A DNA stretch of 64,000 bases. Source: Candidatus Eremiobacterota bacterium. Its GTDB lineage: Bacteria > Vulcanimicrobiota > CADAWZ01 > Ess09-12. Shown here piece by piece: positions 16,018 through 24,279 of the stretch. The stretch spans positions 128,436 to 192,435 of the forward strand of contig JAVHLM010000009.1 of NCBI GenBank assembly GCA_031082125.1. Reading direction: 5' to 3'. The position numbers and the translations under genes were made by a program. The notes beneath the pieces were generated by a model. It did not search any database. It saw only the letters and a program-made list of their open reading frames with translations, and was not told the DNA's origin. Within the stretch, counting starts at the first letter, position 1; every line of letters starts with the position of its first letter.

Positions 16018-16551
16018 ATGAAATGCATCAAGTGCGGAGAAGACAACCCTCCTTCCCTCCTGCGGTGCGACTGGTGCAAGGCACTCCTTCCCCAGACAGA
16101 GGATCTCTCCATGAGCGAGGCAATGGGAGAGGTCTTCATCACCGACGAGCAGGCCGGCGGAACAAAGAAGGAAACGACCTCATTCAGGCCTCTTGAGATT
16201 GTCGAGGAGGCCGTGGAACAGCTCAGAGAAGGCTCCATCACCATCGAGGACTTCGACAAACGCCTCGAGGGAGCCCTCGCGCCCCTCCAGGGCCTTGTCT
16301 CTAAAGTCCAGGCCCTCCCCCACGATGCGCGGGGCTTTGCCTCCAAGGGATTCGTGATGATAGAGGAGGGCTACGGGAAATTCGCCGATGCCGTCGTGAC
16401 TCTGATGACAGGCTTCGAGGAGCATGACGAAAAGACTGTCCAGAAAGGCATCGAAGGGGTTCAGGAAGCCACGGCAATCTTCAGAAAAGCCTATTATGTG
16501 GGGAACGATGAGCTCAGCGAGTCAGAGCCCCAGCCTGCCGAGGGGCAATAA
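16018..16551 (+). CDS. N-terminal zinc-ribbon protein, paralogue of 5003-5635
   Basis: 177 residues from an ATG at 16018 (GAGGTG upstream); an earlier ATG at 15988 has no ribosome-binding site. The ribbon CIKCGEDN / RCDWCK occupies residues 3-20, then an acidic linker and a helical region (~55-170) with FRPLEIVEEAVEQLREGSI. The phrase EAVEQLREGSITIEDFDKRL matches in spacing LEKIAGDFCDGTLSEEEYLQ of the zinc-ribbon protein at 51027-51629, which supports a common family. No TM segment. It precedes the small gene 16694-16918 but that gene has its own promoter. Function unknown. Confidence 0.75.
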   Translation: MKCIKCGEDNPPSLLRCDWCKALLPQTEDLSMSEAMGEVFITDEQAGGTKKETTSFRPLEIVEEAVEQLREGSITIEDFDKRLEGALAPLQGLVSKVQALPHDARGFASKGFVMIEEGYGKFADAVVTLMTGFEEHDEKTVQKGIEGVQEATAIFRKAYYVGNDELSESEPQPAEGQ

Positions 16552-16584
16552 AATAAACACAAAAATATGTATTCATCTTAAATT

Positions 16585-16661
16585 GTTAACATTTCAGCAA
16601 AGATAATGTAACAAAAAAGGGGCCTTCTTCCCTTTACAAAAAGCATTTTTTGGGAGATAAT
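16585..16661 (+). promoter_or_regulatory. Composite promoter with two upstream TGTTA-type sites (second copy)
   Basis: GTTAACAT (16585-16592), 13 bp, ATGTAACA (16606-16613), 19 bp, -35 TTTACA (16633-16638), 17 bp, -10 GATAAT (16656-16661). All three spacings equal those at 6017-6093, although the intervening sequence differs. Confidence 0.8.
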
Positions 16662-16693
16662 AAGGATAACAGAACTGCAAGGAGGTCATTACA

Positions 16694-16918
16694 ATGATAA
16701 AAGATTTCGTTCAGAACTTCGGCAAGCCAATCCAGCAGGGTGAAGCATCATTCAGCCCCATGCTTGATGTGATGAGAGGCCAGTCCCTCAAGGAGGTCGG
16801 CAGCCATCTCATCAAGGGTGAGTACTCACCCCTCAAGGTGATACCTGACGTGCTCCAGGGCAGGTACTCGGCAGTGGCCGTCTTCAGGGAGCTCGGCGAG
16901 ATGTTCCACGGTAAGTAA
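16694..16918 (+). CDS. 74-residue protein of unknown function
   Basis: Starts MIKDFVQNFGKPIQQGEASF, with AAGGAGG at good distance before the ATG. It is a soluble, mildly basic protein containing two similar phrases, LIKGEYSPLKVIPDVL and VLQGRYSAVAVFRELG, which suggests a short internal duplication of about 17 residues. It has its own composite promoter and a strong terminator 22 bp after the stop, so it is a single-gene unit. I recognise no family. Confidence 0.75.
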   Translation: MIKDFVQNFGKPIQQGEASFSPMLDVMRGQSLKEVGSHLIKGEYSPLKVIPDVLQGRYSAVAVFRELGEMFHGK

Positions 16919-16940
16919 GGTTTAAGGAATAGCGCAGACG

Positions 16941-16966
16941 AAAGGGACACTTCGGTGTCCCTTTTT
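16941..16966 (+). terminator. Rho-independent terminator
   Basis: AAAGGGACAC, a TTCG tetraloop, and GTGTCCC followed by five T residues; a textbook terminator for the 74-residue gene. Confidence 0.95.
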
Positions 16967-17084
16967 ATTTTCCCCCTCTCTAAGCGCTCCCATGAAGGAA
17001 TGGGCCTCTTCCAGGATGAATCTTTCAGAGAGATATAAGTCCGCGGCACGTGATACCCACATTATTAAGCGAGGAGTGAAAGCT

Positions 17085-17996
17085 ATGTCATCAAGAATGG
17101 TGAAGTGCGCCCTTATCCAGGCGGCCAATGTCATCCCCCCCTCGGCGAAGCCCGACAAAATGAGCGGCGATGAACAGAAAAAGGAAGTCCTCGCCATCAG
17201 GGACGCCATGATCGACAAGCATGTGAAGATGATTAAAGATGCGGCGAAAAAGGGAGTGAAAATCCTCTGCATGCAGGAGATCTTCGCAGGGCCCTACTTC
17301 TGTGCAGAGCGCCACCCGCGCTGGTATTACCTTGCCGAGCCGATCCCCGGCCATACGACTGAAATAATGCAGGGCCTGGCAAAGAAGCACGGCATGATCA
17401 TCATCGTGCCCATCTACGAGACCGTGATGACAGGTGTTTACTACAACTCGGCGGCAGTGATAGATAATGACGGCAAGATCCTGGGCATCTACCGCAAGAA
17501 CCATATCCCCGAGGTGCCGCCGGGCTTCAGCGAAAAATATTATTTCAAGCCGGGCAACCTGGGCTACCCCGTGTTCCGCACCGAGTACGGCACCATCGGC
17601 GTCTATATATGCTACGACAGGCACTTCCCCGAAGGGGCGCGCCTGCTGGGCCTCCATGGCGCTGACATCATCTTCAATCCCTCTGCGACAGTGGAAGGCG
17701 TGTCAAAATACCTCTGGGAGATCGAGCAGCCCGCCCATGCCGTGGCAAACGGCTACTTCGTGGGAGCCATCAACAGGGTCGGCACCGAGGCGCCCTGGAA
17801 CATGGGGAGATTTTACGGGAACAGCTACTTCTGCAGCCCCAGGGGAAAAATAATCGCCCAGGCAAGCCCCGACAAGGACGAGCTCCTCGTGTCAGACCTC
17901 GATTTCGACGAGGTGAGAGAGGTGCGCAACACCTGGCAGTTCTTCAGGGACCGCCGTCCGGAAACCTATGAAGACATGGTAAAGCTGCTGCCCTGA
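17085..17996 (+). CDS. pydC: Nitrilase-superfamily amidohydrolase, probable beta-ureidopropionase
   Basis: 303 residues from an ATG at 17085 (GAGGAG upstream). The nitrilase triad is complete: E65 in LCMQEIFAGPYF, K138 in YRKNHIPEV, and nucleophile C176 in VYICYDRHFPEG. The sequence resembles N-carbamoyl-beta-alanine and N-carbamoylputrescine amidases. Placed first in a cluster with dihydropyrimidinase and dihydropyrimidine dehydrogenase genes, it is best read as beta-ureidopropionase, which turns N-carbamoyl-beta-alanine into beta-alanine, ammonia and CO2 in the cytoplasm. It follows the terminator at 16941, so the operon promoter lies in between, though I find no clear -35/-10 pair. Confidence 0.85.
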   Translation: MSSRMVKCALIQAANVIPPSAKPDKMSGDEQKKEVLAIRDAMIDKHVKMIKDAAKKGVKILCMQEIFAGPYFCAERHPRWYYLAEPIPGHTTEIMQGLAKKHGMIIIVPIYETVMTGVYYNSAAVIDNDGKILGIYRKNHIPEVPPGFSEKYYFKPGNLGYPVFRTEYGTIGVYICYDRHFPEGARLLGLHGADIIFNPSATVEGVSKYLWEIEQPAHAVANGYFVGAINRVGTEAPWNMGRFYGNSYFCSPRGKIIAQASPDKDELLVSDLDFDEVREVRNTWQFFRDRRPETYEDMVKLLP

Positions 17997-18062
17997 GATG
18001 CCCTCACTGTTCCGGCAGTCTGAAATACCTGACAAATAAGGTCTGAAAGAGGGGGAGTTTGT

Positions 18063-19922
18063 GTGGGTTTCGGATTCCATGGGAAAATCCTGGTGATTGA
18101 TCTTGCCGCAGAGAAGACATCGCTCCTCACCTTCAACGAGGAAGAGGTGAAGAAGTATTTCCTCGGCTCGGGCCTCGCGGCGGAGTGGCTCTACGAGCGC
18201 TTCGACGCTTCCCTTGACGCCCTTGACGAGAGAAGCTCCCTCCTCATGTTCTGCGGGCTTCTCACGGGGAGCCCCCTTCCCGGGACCACGAAGCTCTCTG
18301 TCTGCGCCAAATCGCCCCTCACGGGGATATGGAACGAGGCGACGGTCGGGGGCCACTGGCCGGTGGAGCTGAGAAAGACAGGGTATGACGGCCTCCTCAT
18401 CACGGGAAGAGCGCGGGAGAAGGTGTACCTCCACATCACGGAAGAGCAGGTGCTCTTCAAGCCTGCCGGGGACCTCTGGGGAAAGGACACCTTCGAGGTC
18501 GAGAAGATCCTGAGGCCCTCTCTCGACAAAAAGGCAAAAATCGCCACCATCGGCCCCGCGGGGGAAAACCTCTCCCTCATCTCCAGCATCATGTTCGAGC
18601 CCCCCATAAGCAGGGTGGCCGCCCGGAGCGGCACAGGCGCCGTGATGGGCTCCAAAAACCTCAAGGCCATCGTGGTGCTGGGATCGTCGGGAAACAGGAT
18701 AAAGATGGCCCACCCCGACGAGCTCAAGGTCCAGCTCCCCGGTGACGTGGAGGAGATAAGGAAAAACACCGTGGGCCTTTACAACTTCGGCACTTCCGGC
18801 GGCGTGGAGGCCGTAGAGCATTACGGCGACCTCTCCATCAAGAACTGGCAGCTCGGAGCCTGGAAAGAAGGGGCCAAAAAGATATGCGGCCAGACCATGC
18901 AGCCCATGATGCTGGACCATCACCATTCATGCTACGGCTGCCCCATAAGGTGCGGCAAAATATACCGGAATGACAGGCTCGGCCTTTACGGCCACGGGCC
19001 CGAGTACGAGACCATCGGGACCCTCGGGGCGCTTTGCCTCAATGACGATCCCGAGCTTCTGGCCGAGGGGAACGAGTGGTGCAACCGCTACGGCATCGAC
19101 ACCATCTCAACGGGAAATGTCATCGCCTTTGCCATTGAAGCCTTTGAAAAAGGCATCATCAATGAAAAGGACACGGGGGGCCTGACGCTCCGCTGGGGCG
19201 GAGAGAGCATGGTGGCCCTTGTCCACAAAATCGGCAGGAACGAAGGCCTCGGAAAGATCCTGGCCCAGGGCGTGAAGCGCGCCGCCGAGGCAATCGGGGG
19301 CAACTCGGCGGAATTCGCCGTCCACACCAAGGGCCTCGAGTACCCCGCCCATGATCCCCGGGGCCACGTGGGAATGGCCCTCCACTATGCCACTGCCGGA
19401 AGAGGGGCCTGCCACCTTGACGGCCTCACCTATTTCCTGGACAGGGGCATCCCCGCCCCTGACTTCGGCTACACGACGCCTCCCAATCCCCACGACTCGA
19501 GCGACAAGCCGCCCATCGTCTTCACCCTCCAGAACTACCTGGGCACCTTCAACCCCCTGGGGATGTGCAAGTTCCTCTTCCTGGGGCGCGTGGGGCCGAA
19601 AAAGATTGCCCGGTGGCTGAAGTTCGCCTGCGGGTGGGATTTCACGATGGAGGACGTGCAGAGGACCGGCGAGAGGCTCTTCAACCTTAAAAGGCTTTAC
19701 AACGTGAGGCTGGGCATCAGCAGGAAGGATGACATGCTTCCGCCAAGGCTCTTTGCCGAGGCAAAGCCCGACGGAGCAGCACAAGGCGTGCTCCCCGACC
19801 TGGGAAATATGCTCTACCGCTATTACCAGCTCAGGGGATGGAGCAGGGACGGCATCCCCACGCCTGAGAAGCTGAAGGAACTGGAGCTTGACAGTGAAGT
19901 ACACCATTACCGCCATCGCTAA
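18063..19922 (+). CDS. aor: Aldehyde:ferredoxin oxidoreductase (tungsten enzyme family)
   Basis: 619 residues from a GTG at 18063 (GAGGGGGAG upstream), the usual AOR length. The N-terminal domain binds the tungsten or molybdenum bis-pterin. Iron-sulphur ligands appear as CYGCPIRC (C-x2-C-x3-C, residues ~290) and a later Cys in FNPLGMCKF. Other family phrases are GPAGEN, RSGTGAVMGSKNLKAI and GPEYETIG. AORs oxidise aldehydes to carboxylates and reduce ferredoxin. In this operon the likely aldehyde is malonate semialdehyde, made from beta-alanine by the transaminase 21631-22938; that substrate is inferred. Its last 29 bp overlap the MoaD-like gene, which may supply sulphur for the pterin cofactor. 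Confidence 0.9.
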   Translation: MGFGFHGKILVIDLAAEKTSLLTFNEEEVKKYFLGSGLAAEWLYERFDASLDALDERSSLLMFCGLLTGSPLPGTTKLSVCAKSPLTGIWNEATVGGHWPVELRKTGYDGLLITGRAREKVYLHITEEQVLFKPAGDLWGKDTFEVEKILRPSLDKKAKIATIGPAGENLSLISSIMFEPPISRVAARSGTGAVMGSKNLKAIVVLGSSGNRIKMAHPDELKVQLPGDVEEIRKNTVGLYNFGTSGGVEAVEHYGDLSIKNWQLGAWKEGAKKICGQTMQPMMLDHHHSCYGCPIRCGKIYRNDRLGLYGHGPEYETIGTLGALCLNDDPELLAEGNEWCNRYGIDTISTGNVIAFAIEAFEKGIINEKDTGGLTLRWGGESMVALVHKIGRNEGLGKILAQGVKRAAEAIGGNSAEFAVHTKGLEYPAHDPRGHVGMALHYATAGRGACHLDGLTYFLDRGIPAPDFGYTTPPNPHDSSDKPPIVFTLQNYLGTFNPLGMCKFLFLGRVGPKKIARWLKFACGWDFTMEDVQRTGERLFNLKRLYNVRLGISRKDDMLPPRLFAEAKPDGAAQGVLPDLGNMLYRYYQLRGWSRDGIPTPEKLKELELDSEVHHYRHR

Positions 19923-20127
19923 TCTCCGCCATTACCTCCCCGGTGCCAGCGAGTCCATGGCTCTGGAGGGGGGAGAGAATGAGGAGGCCGGAGCCATCGC
20001 CAGGCTTGCAGGCATACCTGAAGGAGAAATTATGGCCCTGAAAGTGGGCGGCGAGGTCGTCGCACCAGATTACCGTCTCAAGGAAGGCGAAGAGCTGGTC
20101 GTTTACCCTGTGCTTTCCGGTGGGTAA
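19894..20127 (+). CDS. MoaD/ThiS-family sulphur carrier protein
   Basis: 77 residues from a GTG at 19894, which has GGAG at seven bases; a TTG at 19888 is also possible. Ubiquitin-like beta-grasp fold is suggested by KYTITAIANLRHYLPG at the start and EELVVYPVLSGG at the end. The C-terminal Gly-Gly is the site that is adenylated and thiocarboxylated in MoaD. It overlaps the AOR gene, and such MoaD-like genes are frequent neighbours of AOR genes, where they serve synthesis of the molybdopterin/tungstopterin dithiolene. Confidence 0.85.
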   Translation: MKYTITAIANLRHYLPGASESMALEGGENEEAGAIARLAGIPEGEIMALKVGGEVVAPDYRLKEGEELVVYPVLSGG

Positions 20128-20178
20128 GGGCTCCCTTGCCGCCTGGCTTTAAAGAATACCTGAAAGGGGGATTTTTCC

Positions 20179-21561
20179 GTGGAGACTGTGATAAAGAACG
20201 GGACCATCGTCACGGCGCAGGACATTTACAAGGGTGATGTGGGGATAGCCAAGGGGAAAATCGCCCTCATCGCCGACTCTATCACTGCAAAAAAAGGGAC
20301 CGAGGTCATCGATGCGAAGGGCATGTACGTGATGCCGGGCGGCATCGACATGCATGTGCACCTTGAGCTTCCCTTCTGCGGCACTGTGAGCAGGGACGAC
20401 TTCGAAAACGGTACGAAGGCGGCTGCCTGCGGAGGCCTCACGACGCTCATTGATTACGGGATCCAGCAGAAAGGCCACTCGCTGCTGGAAGCCATCTCGG
20501 CGCGCAGGAAGTGCGCCGACGGGCGGGTCTCTATCGACTACTCCCTCCACGGCGGCATCACCGACTGGGCCCTGGCGCGTCATGAGATGGACCAGGCGAT
20601 CAAGCTCGGCGTCCCCTCCTTCAAGATGTTCATGGTATACCGGAACGAGGGATGGATGGCCGATGACGGCGACCTCCTCCAGGCCCTCGAGGCCACGGCC
20701 CGCAACGGCGGCCTTGTCATGACCCACTCGGAAAACGATTATATCATCCAGGCCCTCCTGAAGGAGCACGGCCCCAGGGCTAAGGAGCTCGGCGCTTACG
20801 GCCATGCCCTCACCAGGCCCGACTACTCGGAGATTGAGGCCATAGTCCGCGTGGTGAAGCTTGCCGAGGTAACAGGGGGACGCCTCTTTATAGTCCACAT
20901 GTCCACGGGGGGCGGCGCCGACGCCGTCAAGGCGGGCCAGGACAGGGGCGTCAAGGTCCATGCCGAGACATGCCCCCAGTACCTCCTCCTGGATGACTCC
21001 CTCTTCAAGAAAAAAGACGGCCATCTCTACGCCACGTGCCCCCAGATCCGCAAGAAGCCTGACATCGAAAGGCTCTGGATAGCCGTACAGCGTCATACCG
21101 TTGAAGTCATCGGCACCGACACCTGCACCTTTGACAAGGCGCAGAAATCAATGTGGAAGGGCGATTTCCGCAAGATCCCCTACGGCATGCCCGGCGTGGA
21201 GACCGTCATCCCCCTGATGCACACCTACGGCGTGGTAAAGAAGAAATTCACGCTGCCGAGGCTTGTGCAGCTCTGCAGCACCAACCCTGCAAAGATTTTC
21301 GGCCTCTACCCGAGGAAGGGAACCATTGCGCCCGGATCCGATGCCGACATCACCATATTCGATCCCCGCAAGGAGGGCACGATCCACTGCAAGGGGATGC
21401 AGACCAACTGTGACTGGTCACCCTTTGAAGGGTACAAGCTCAAGGGGTACCCGGCCTGCACCCTTGTAAGGGGAAAAGTGGTGGCAAAAAACGGCAAATT
21501 CGTCGGTGAAAAAGGCTACGGTCAGTTCATCGCCAGGAAGCCCTTCGGAGAGCTGGCGTGA
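20179..21561 (+). CDS. pydB: Dihydropyrimidinase / D-hydantoinase
   Basis: 460 residues from a GTG at 20179 (AAGGGGG upstream). A cyclic amidohydrolase with MPGGIDMHVHLELPF (first two metal-binding His), FKMFMVYRN carrying the carboxylated Lys, MTHSEND and IVHMST with further His ligands, and GTDTCTF with the Asp position. It opens the ring of 5,6-dihydrouracil or dihydrothymine to N-carbamoyl-beta-amino acid, the step between the dehydrogenase at 24280-25542 and the amidase at 17085-17996. Cytoplasmic, probably tetrameric. Confidence 0.9.
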   Translation: METVIKNGTIVTAQDIYKGDVGIAKGKIALIADSITAKKGTEVIDAKGMYVMPGGIDMHVHLELPFCGTVSRDDFENGTKAAACGGLTTLIDYGIQQKGHSLLEAISARRKCADGRVSIDYSLHGGITDWALARHEMDQAIKLGVPSFKMFMVYRNEGWMADDGDLLQALEATARNGGLVMTHSENDYIIQALLKEHGPRAKELGAYGHALTRPDYSEIEAIVRVVKLAEVTGGRLFIVHMSTGGGADAVKAGQDRGVKVHAETCPQYLLLDDSLFKKKDGHLYATCPQIRKKPDIERLWIAVQRHTVEVIGTDTCTFDKAQKSMWKGDFRKIPYGMPGVETVIPLMHTYGVVKKKFTLPRLVQLCSTNPAKIFGLYPRKGTIAPGSDADITIFDPRKEGTIHCKGMQTNCDWSPFEGYKLKGYPACTLVRGKVVAKNGKFVGEKGYGQFIARKPFGELA

Positions 21562-21630
21562 GGGTTTTCGAAAATTTATTCGCAATTGCCAGGGCATAAG
21601 TGATTTTACACCACATATAAGGAGGAAAGC

Positions 21631-22938
21631 ATGTTAGAGACAAAGCTCAGCAGGGAAGAAATCAAAAAGATGCGCGAGGAGTATCTTCTCCCGAGCACCA
21701 TGACGTATTTCAAAGAGCCCATCGCCATTGTGAGGGGGGAGATGCAGTACGTCTTTGATGACGAGGGGAAAAAATACCTCGATGCCTTCGGCGCCGTGGT
21801 CACCATAAGCGTGGGCCACTGCCACCCCGACGTGGTTGCCGCCGTCATCGAGCAGACCAAGACCCTCCAGCACATGACGACCCTTTACTATCATCCCATT
21901 ATCGTGCTCTACGCCAAGAAACTGGCAGAGAAGAGCCCCGGCGACCTCAAGGTGAGCTTCTTCACCAACAGCGGCTGCGAAGCCAATGAGCTCGCGGCTA
22001 TCCTGGCGAAGAACTACACCAAGACCCACGAGTTCATAGCCCTCACCCATTCCTTCCATGGCAGGACCCTCATGGCCATGGCCCTCACCGGGCAGTCCCT
22101 CTGGCGCCACAGCATCCCCTATGCCTACGGCGTGAGCCATGCCCCTGCAGCTTACTGCTACCGATGCCCTTATGACCTCACCTACCCTTCCTGCAAGGTC
22201 ACCTGCGCCCGCCAGGTGGAGCAGATCGTCAAGTACTCCACAACCGGCAAGATAGCGGCCTTCATTGCCGAGCCCATGCAGGGCTTCGGCGGCGTGACCC
22301 TTCCTCCCAAGGAATATTTTCCCATAATCTACGAGATAGTGAAAAAATACGGCGGCCTCTTTATCTCCGACGAGGTGCAGACAGGCTTCGGGCGCACGGG
22401 CCGCAAGTTCTTCGGCATCGAGCAGTGGGGCGTGCAGCCTGATATCATCACCATGGCCAAGGGAATCGGCAACGGCATCCCCCTGGGGGGGGTCATCACC
22501 ACCAAGGACGTAGCCGAATCCATGCGCGGCAAGGTCCATTTCAACACTTACGCGGGGAACCCCGTCTCAATGACTCAGGGATTGAAGGTCCTTGAAGTCA
22601 TTGACAAGTACAATTACTCTGAGAACGCCTTCCAGATGGGCAATCTCCTCATTGAGGGCCTCAACGCGCTTAAGGCAAAGCACCACATCATAGGCGACGT
22701 GAGAGGCATGGGCCTCATGATAGGAGTGGAGCTCGTGCGCAACCGCGCGACCAAGGAGCCGGCCTCGACGGAGCTCCTGGAGGTCATGGACAAGTGCAAA
22801 GAGAGAGGCCTCCTCATCGGCAAGGGAGGAATGGCCGGCAACGTCTTCAGGATCAAGCCCCCCATGTGCATCACCAGGGACGACGTGGAGTTCATACTGA
22901 AGACCCTCGACGAGGTGCTCGGCGACTATAAATATTAA
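21631..22938 (+). CDS. Class III aminotransferase, probable beta-alanine transaminase
   Basis: 435 residues, ATG with AAGGAGG. A PLP-dependent class III transaminase: SGCEANELA (phosphate binding), HSFHGRTLMAMALTG, FISDEVQTGFGRTGR (PLP Asp), and the Schiff-base Lys in ITMAKGIGNGIPLGG. Related enzymes include AGXT2-type alanine-glyoxylate and 4-aminobutyrate transaminases. Position in the pyrimidine operon points to removal of the amino group from beta-alanine (or beta-aminoisobutyrate), giving malonate semialdehyde. The acceptor, pyruvate or 2-oxoglutarate, cannot be told. Confidence 0.88.
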   Translation: MLETKLSREEIKKMREEYLLPSTMTYFKEPIAIVRGEMQYVFDDEGKKYLDAFGAVVTISVGHCHPDVVAAVIEQTKTLQHMTTLYYHPIIVLYAKKLAEKSPGDLKVSFFTNSGCEANELAAILAKNYTKTHEFIALTHSFHGRTLMAMALTGQSLWRHSIPYAYGVSHAPAAYCYRCPYDLTYPSCKVTCARQVEQIVKYSTTGKIAAFIAEPMQGFGGVTLPPKEYFPIIYEIVKKYGGLFISDEVQTGFGRTGRKFFGIEQWGVQPDIITMAKGIGNGIPLGGVITTKDVAESMRGKVHFNTYAGNPVSMTQGLKVLEVIDKYNYSENAFQMGNLLIEGLNALKAKHHIIGDVRGMGLMIGVELVRNRATKEPASTELLEVMDKCKERGLLIGKGGMAGNVFRIKPPMCITRDDVEFILKTLDEVLGDYKY

Positions 22939-22952
22939 AAGGAGGAGCTGCA

Positions 22953-24278
22953 ATGCACGCAGGCGTGCTGCTGGAAATGACAAAGACTCTTGATTTCGGG
23001 CAGGCCGTGGCGGAGGCCAACAGGTGCCTTCTCTGCCACGATCCCCCCTGCTCGAAAGGGTGCCCTGCCGGCACTGACCCGGGGACCTTCATCAGGAAGC
23101 TCAGGATGAGGAACATCACGGGAGCCATCAGAACCATCAAGACCAACAATATCCTGGGGGGATCATGCGGCATCCTCTGCCCCACGTGCCGGCTCTGCGA
23201 AAAGGAGTGCAGCGCCACCGGCATTGACAGGCCCATCCAGATAGGGCAACTCCAGAGGTTCCTCGTGGAGCACTCCTATGATATCGGCTTCAAAGTCTTC
23301 CCGAAGCAGGCGCCTTCCGGGAAAAAGGTGGCCGTCGTGGGCTCGGGGCCCGCAGGCCTGAGCTGTGCTGCCGAGCTTGCAAAAGCGGGCTTTGCAGTCA
23401 CCATCTTCGAGAAGCTCGCCGAGCCCGGCGGCGTGATGAGGTACGGCGTGCCCACCCACCGCTTTGACGGCACCCTTCTCACCAGGGAGATAGGAGATAT
23501 CAAGGATCTCGGCGTGACCATCAAATGCAGCTCGCCGCTTGAAGGAGAGGCCGGGGCGGAGAAGCTCCTGGAGCAGGGGTTTGAAGCCGTCTTCCTGGCG
23601 CCGGGCCTCTGGGGGCCCGTGAGCCTCAGGGAAGGCCAGGGAGCCGCAAAGGGAGTCCTCTCCTCGGTGGAGTTCCTGAAGAGCAGGAGGGAGAACGGCG
23701 CCGCCCCGGACTTGCTGAAAGGCAAAGCCGTGGCCATCATCGGCGGCGGCTCGGTGGCCATGGACTGCGCAGAGTCGGCCCTCATCATGGGCGCCCGCGA
23801 CGTGTACCTCGTGTACCGCCGCTCCTTCACGCAGATGCCTGCAGAAGACGCTGAAAAGATAAATGCCCTGGCAAGCGGCATCCATTTTATTCTACTGGCC
23901 CAGCCCCTTGACTATGTCACTGATGGAGCGGGAGCCCTCAAGGCGCTGAAGATCATCAGGACGCGCCTGGGCGAGCCCGATGCCTCGGGAAGGCAGAAGC
24001 CCGTCGATATCCCCGGCTCCGAATGGCTCCTGGAAGTGGACACATGTATCGAGGCCATCGGCCAGGAGCCTGAAAAGGATTCTCCCCTGTGGTATCCCTC
24101 CGTCAAGGTCAGCGGCAAAAAGCTCATCACCGCTGACAGCGCCACAGGGAAAACATCGGCGAAGCGGATATACGCGGGGGGCGATGTTGTAAGGGGACCG
24201 GGCCTTATAGTGGAGGCAGTCAACGACGGCAAGACCGCAGCAAAGGCCATCATAGCTGACCTGGGAAGCGAGGTGTAA
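22953..24278 (+). CDS. preT: NAD(P)H-dependent FAD/Fe-S subunit of dihydropyrimidine dehydrogenase (PreT-like)
   Basis: 441 residues, ATG with AGGAGG, 14 bp after the transaminase. The N-terminal domain has cysteines for two [4Fe-4S] clusters (CLLCHDPPCSKGCP and CGILCPTCRLCEKEC). FAD-binding GSGPAGLSCAAELAKAG starts near residue 130, and a second dinucleotide fold IIGGGSVAMDCAESAL near 260 binds NAD(P)H. This is the GltD/PreT fold, equal to the N-terminal half of mammalian DPD. It feeds electrons to the catalytic subunit encoded one base pair downstream. Confidence 0.9.
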   Translation: MHAGVLLEMTKTLDFGQAVAEANRCLLCHDPPCSKGCPAGTDPGTFIRKLRMRNITGAIRTIKTNNILGGSCGILCPTCRLCEKECSATGIDRPIQIGQLQRFLVEHSYDIGFKVFPKQAPSGKKVAVVGSGPAGLSCAAELAKAGFAVTIFEKLAEPGGVMRYGVPTHRFDGTLLTREIGDIKDLGVTIKCSSPLEGEAGAEKLLEQGFEAVFLAPGLWGPVSLREGQGAAKGVLSSVEFLKSRRENGAAPDLLKGKAVAIIGGGSVAMDCAESALIMGARDVYLVYRRSFTQMPAEDAEKINALASGIHFILLAQPLDYVTDGAGALKALKIIRTRLGEPDASGRQKPVDIPGSEWLLEVDTCIEAIGQEPEKDSPLWYPSVKVSGKKLITADSATGKTSAKRIYAGGDVVRGPGLIVEAVNDGKTAAKAIIADLGSEV

Positions 24279-24279
24279 A

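Noticed and set aside
19107-19916. 269-codon minus-strand ORF opposite the AOR gene
   Set aside because: Shadow of the AOR frame; AOR cysteines and family motifs are intact on the plus strand.
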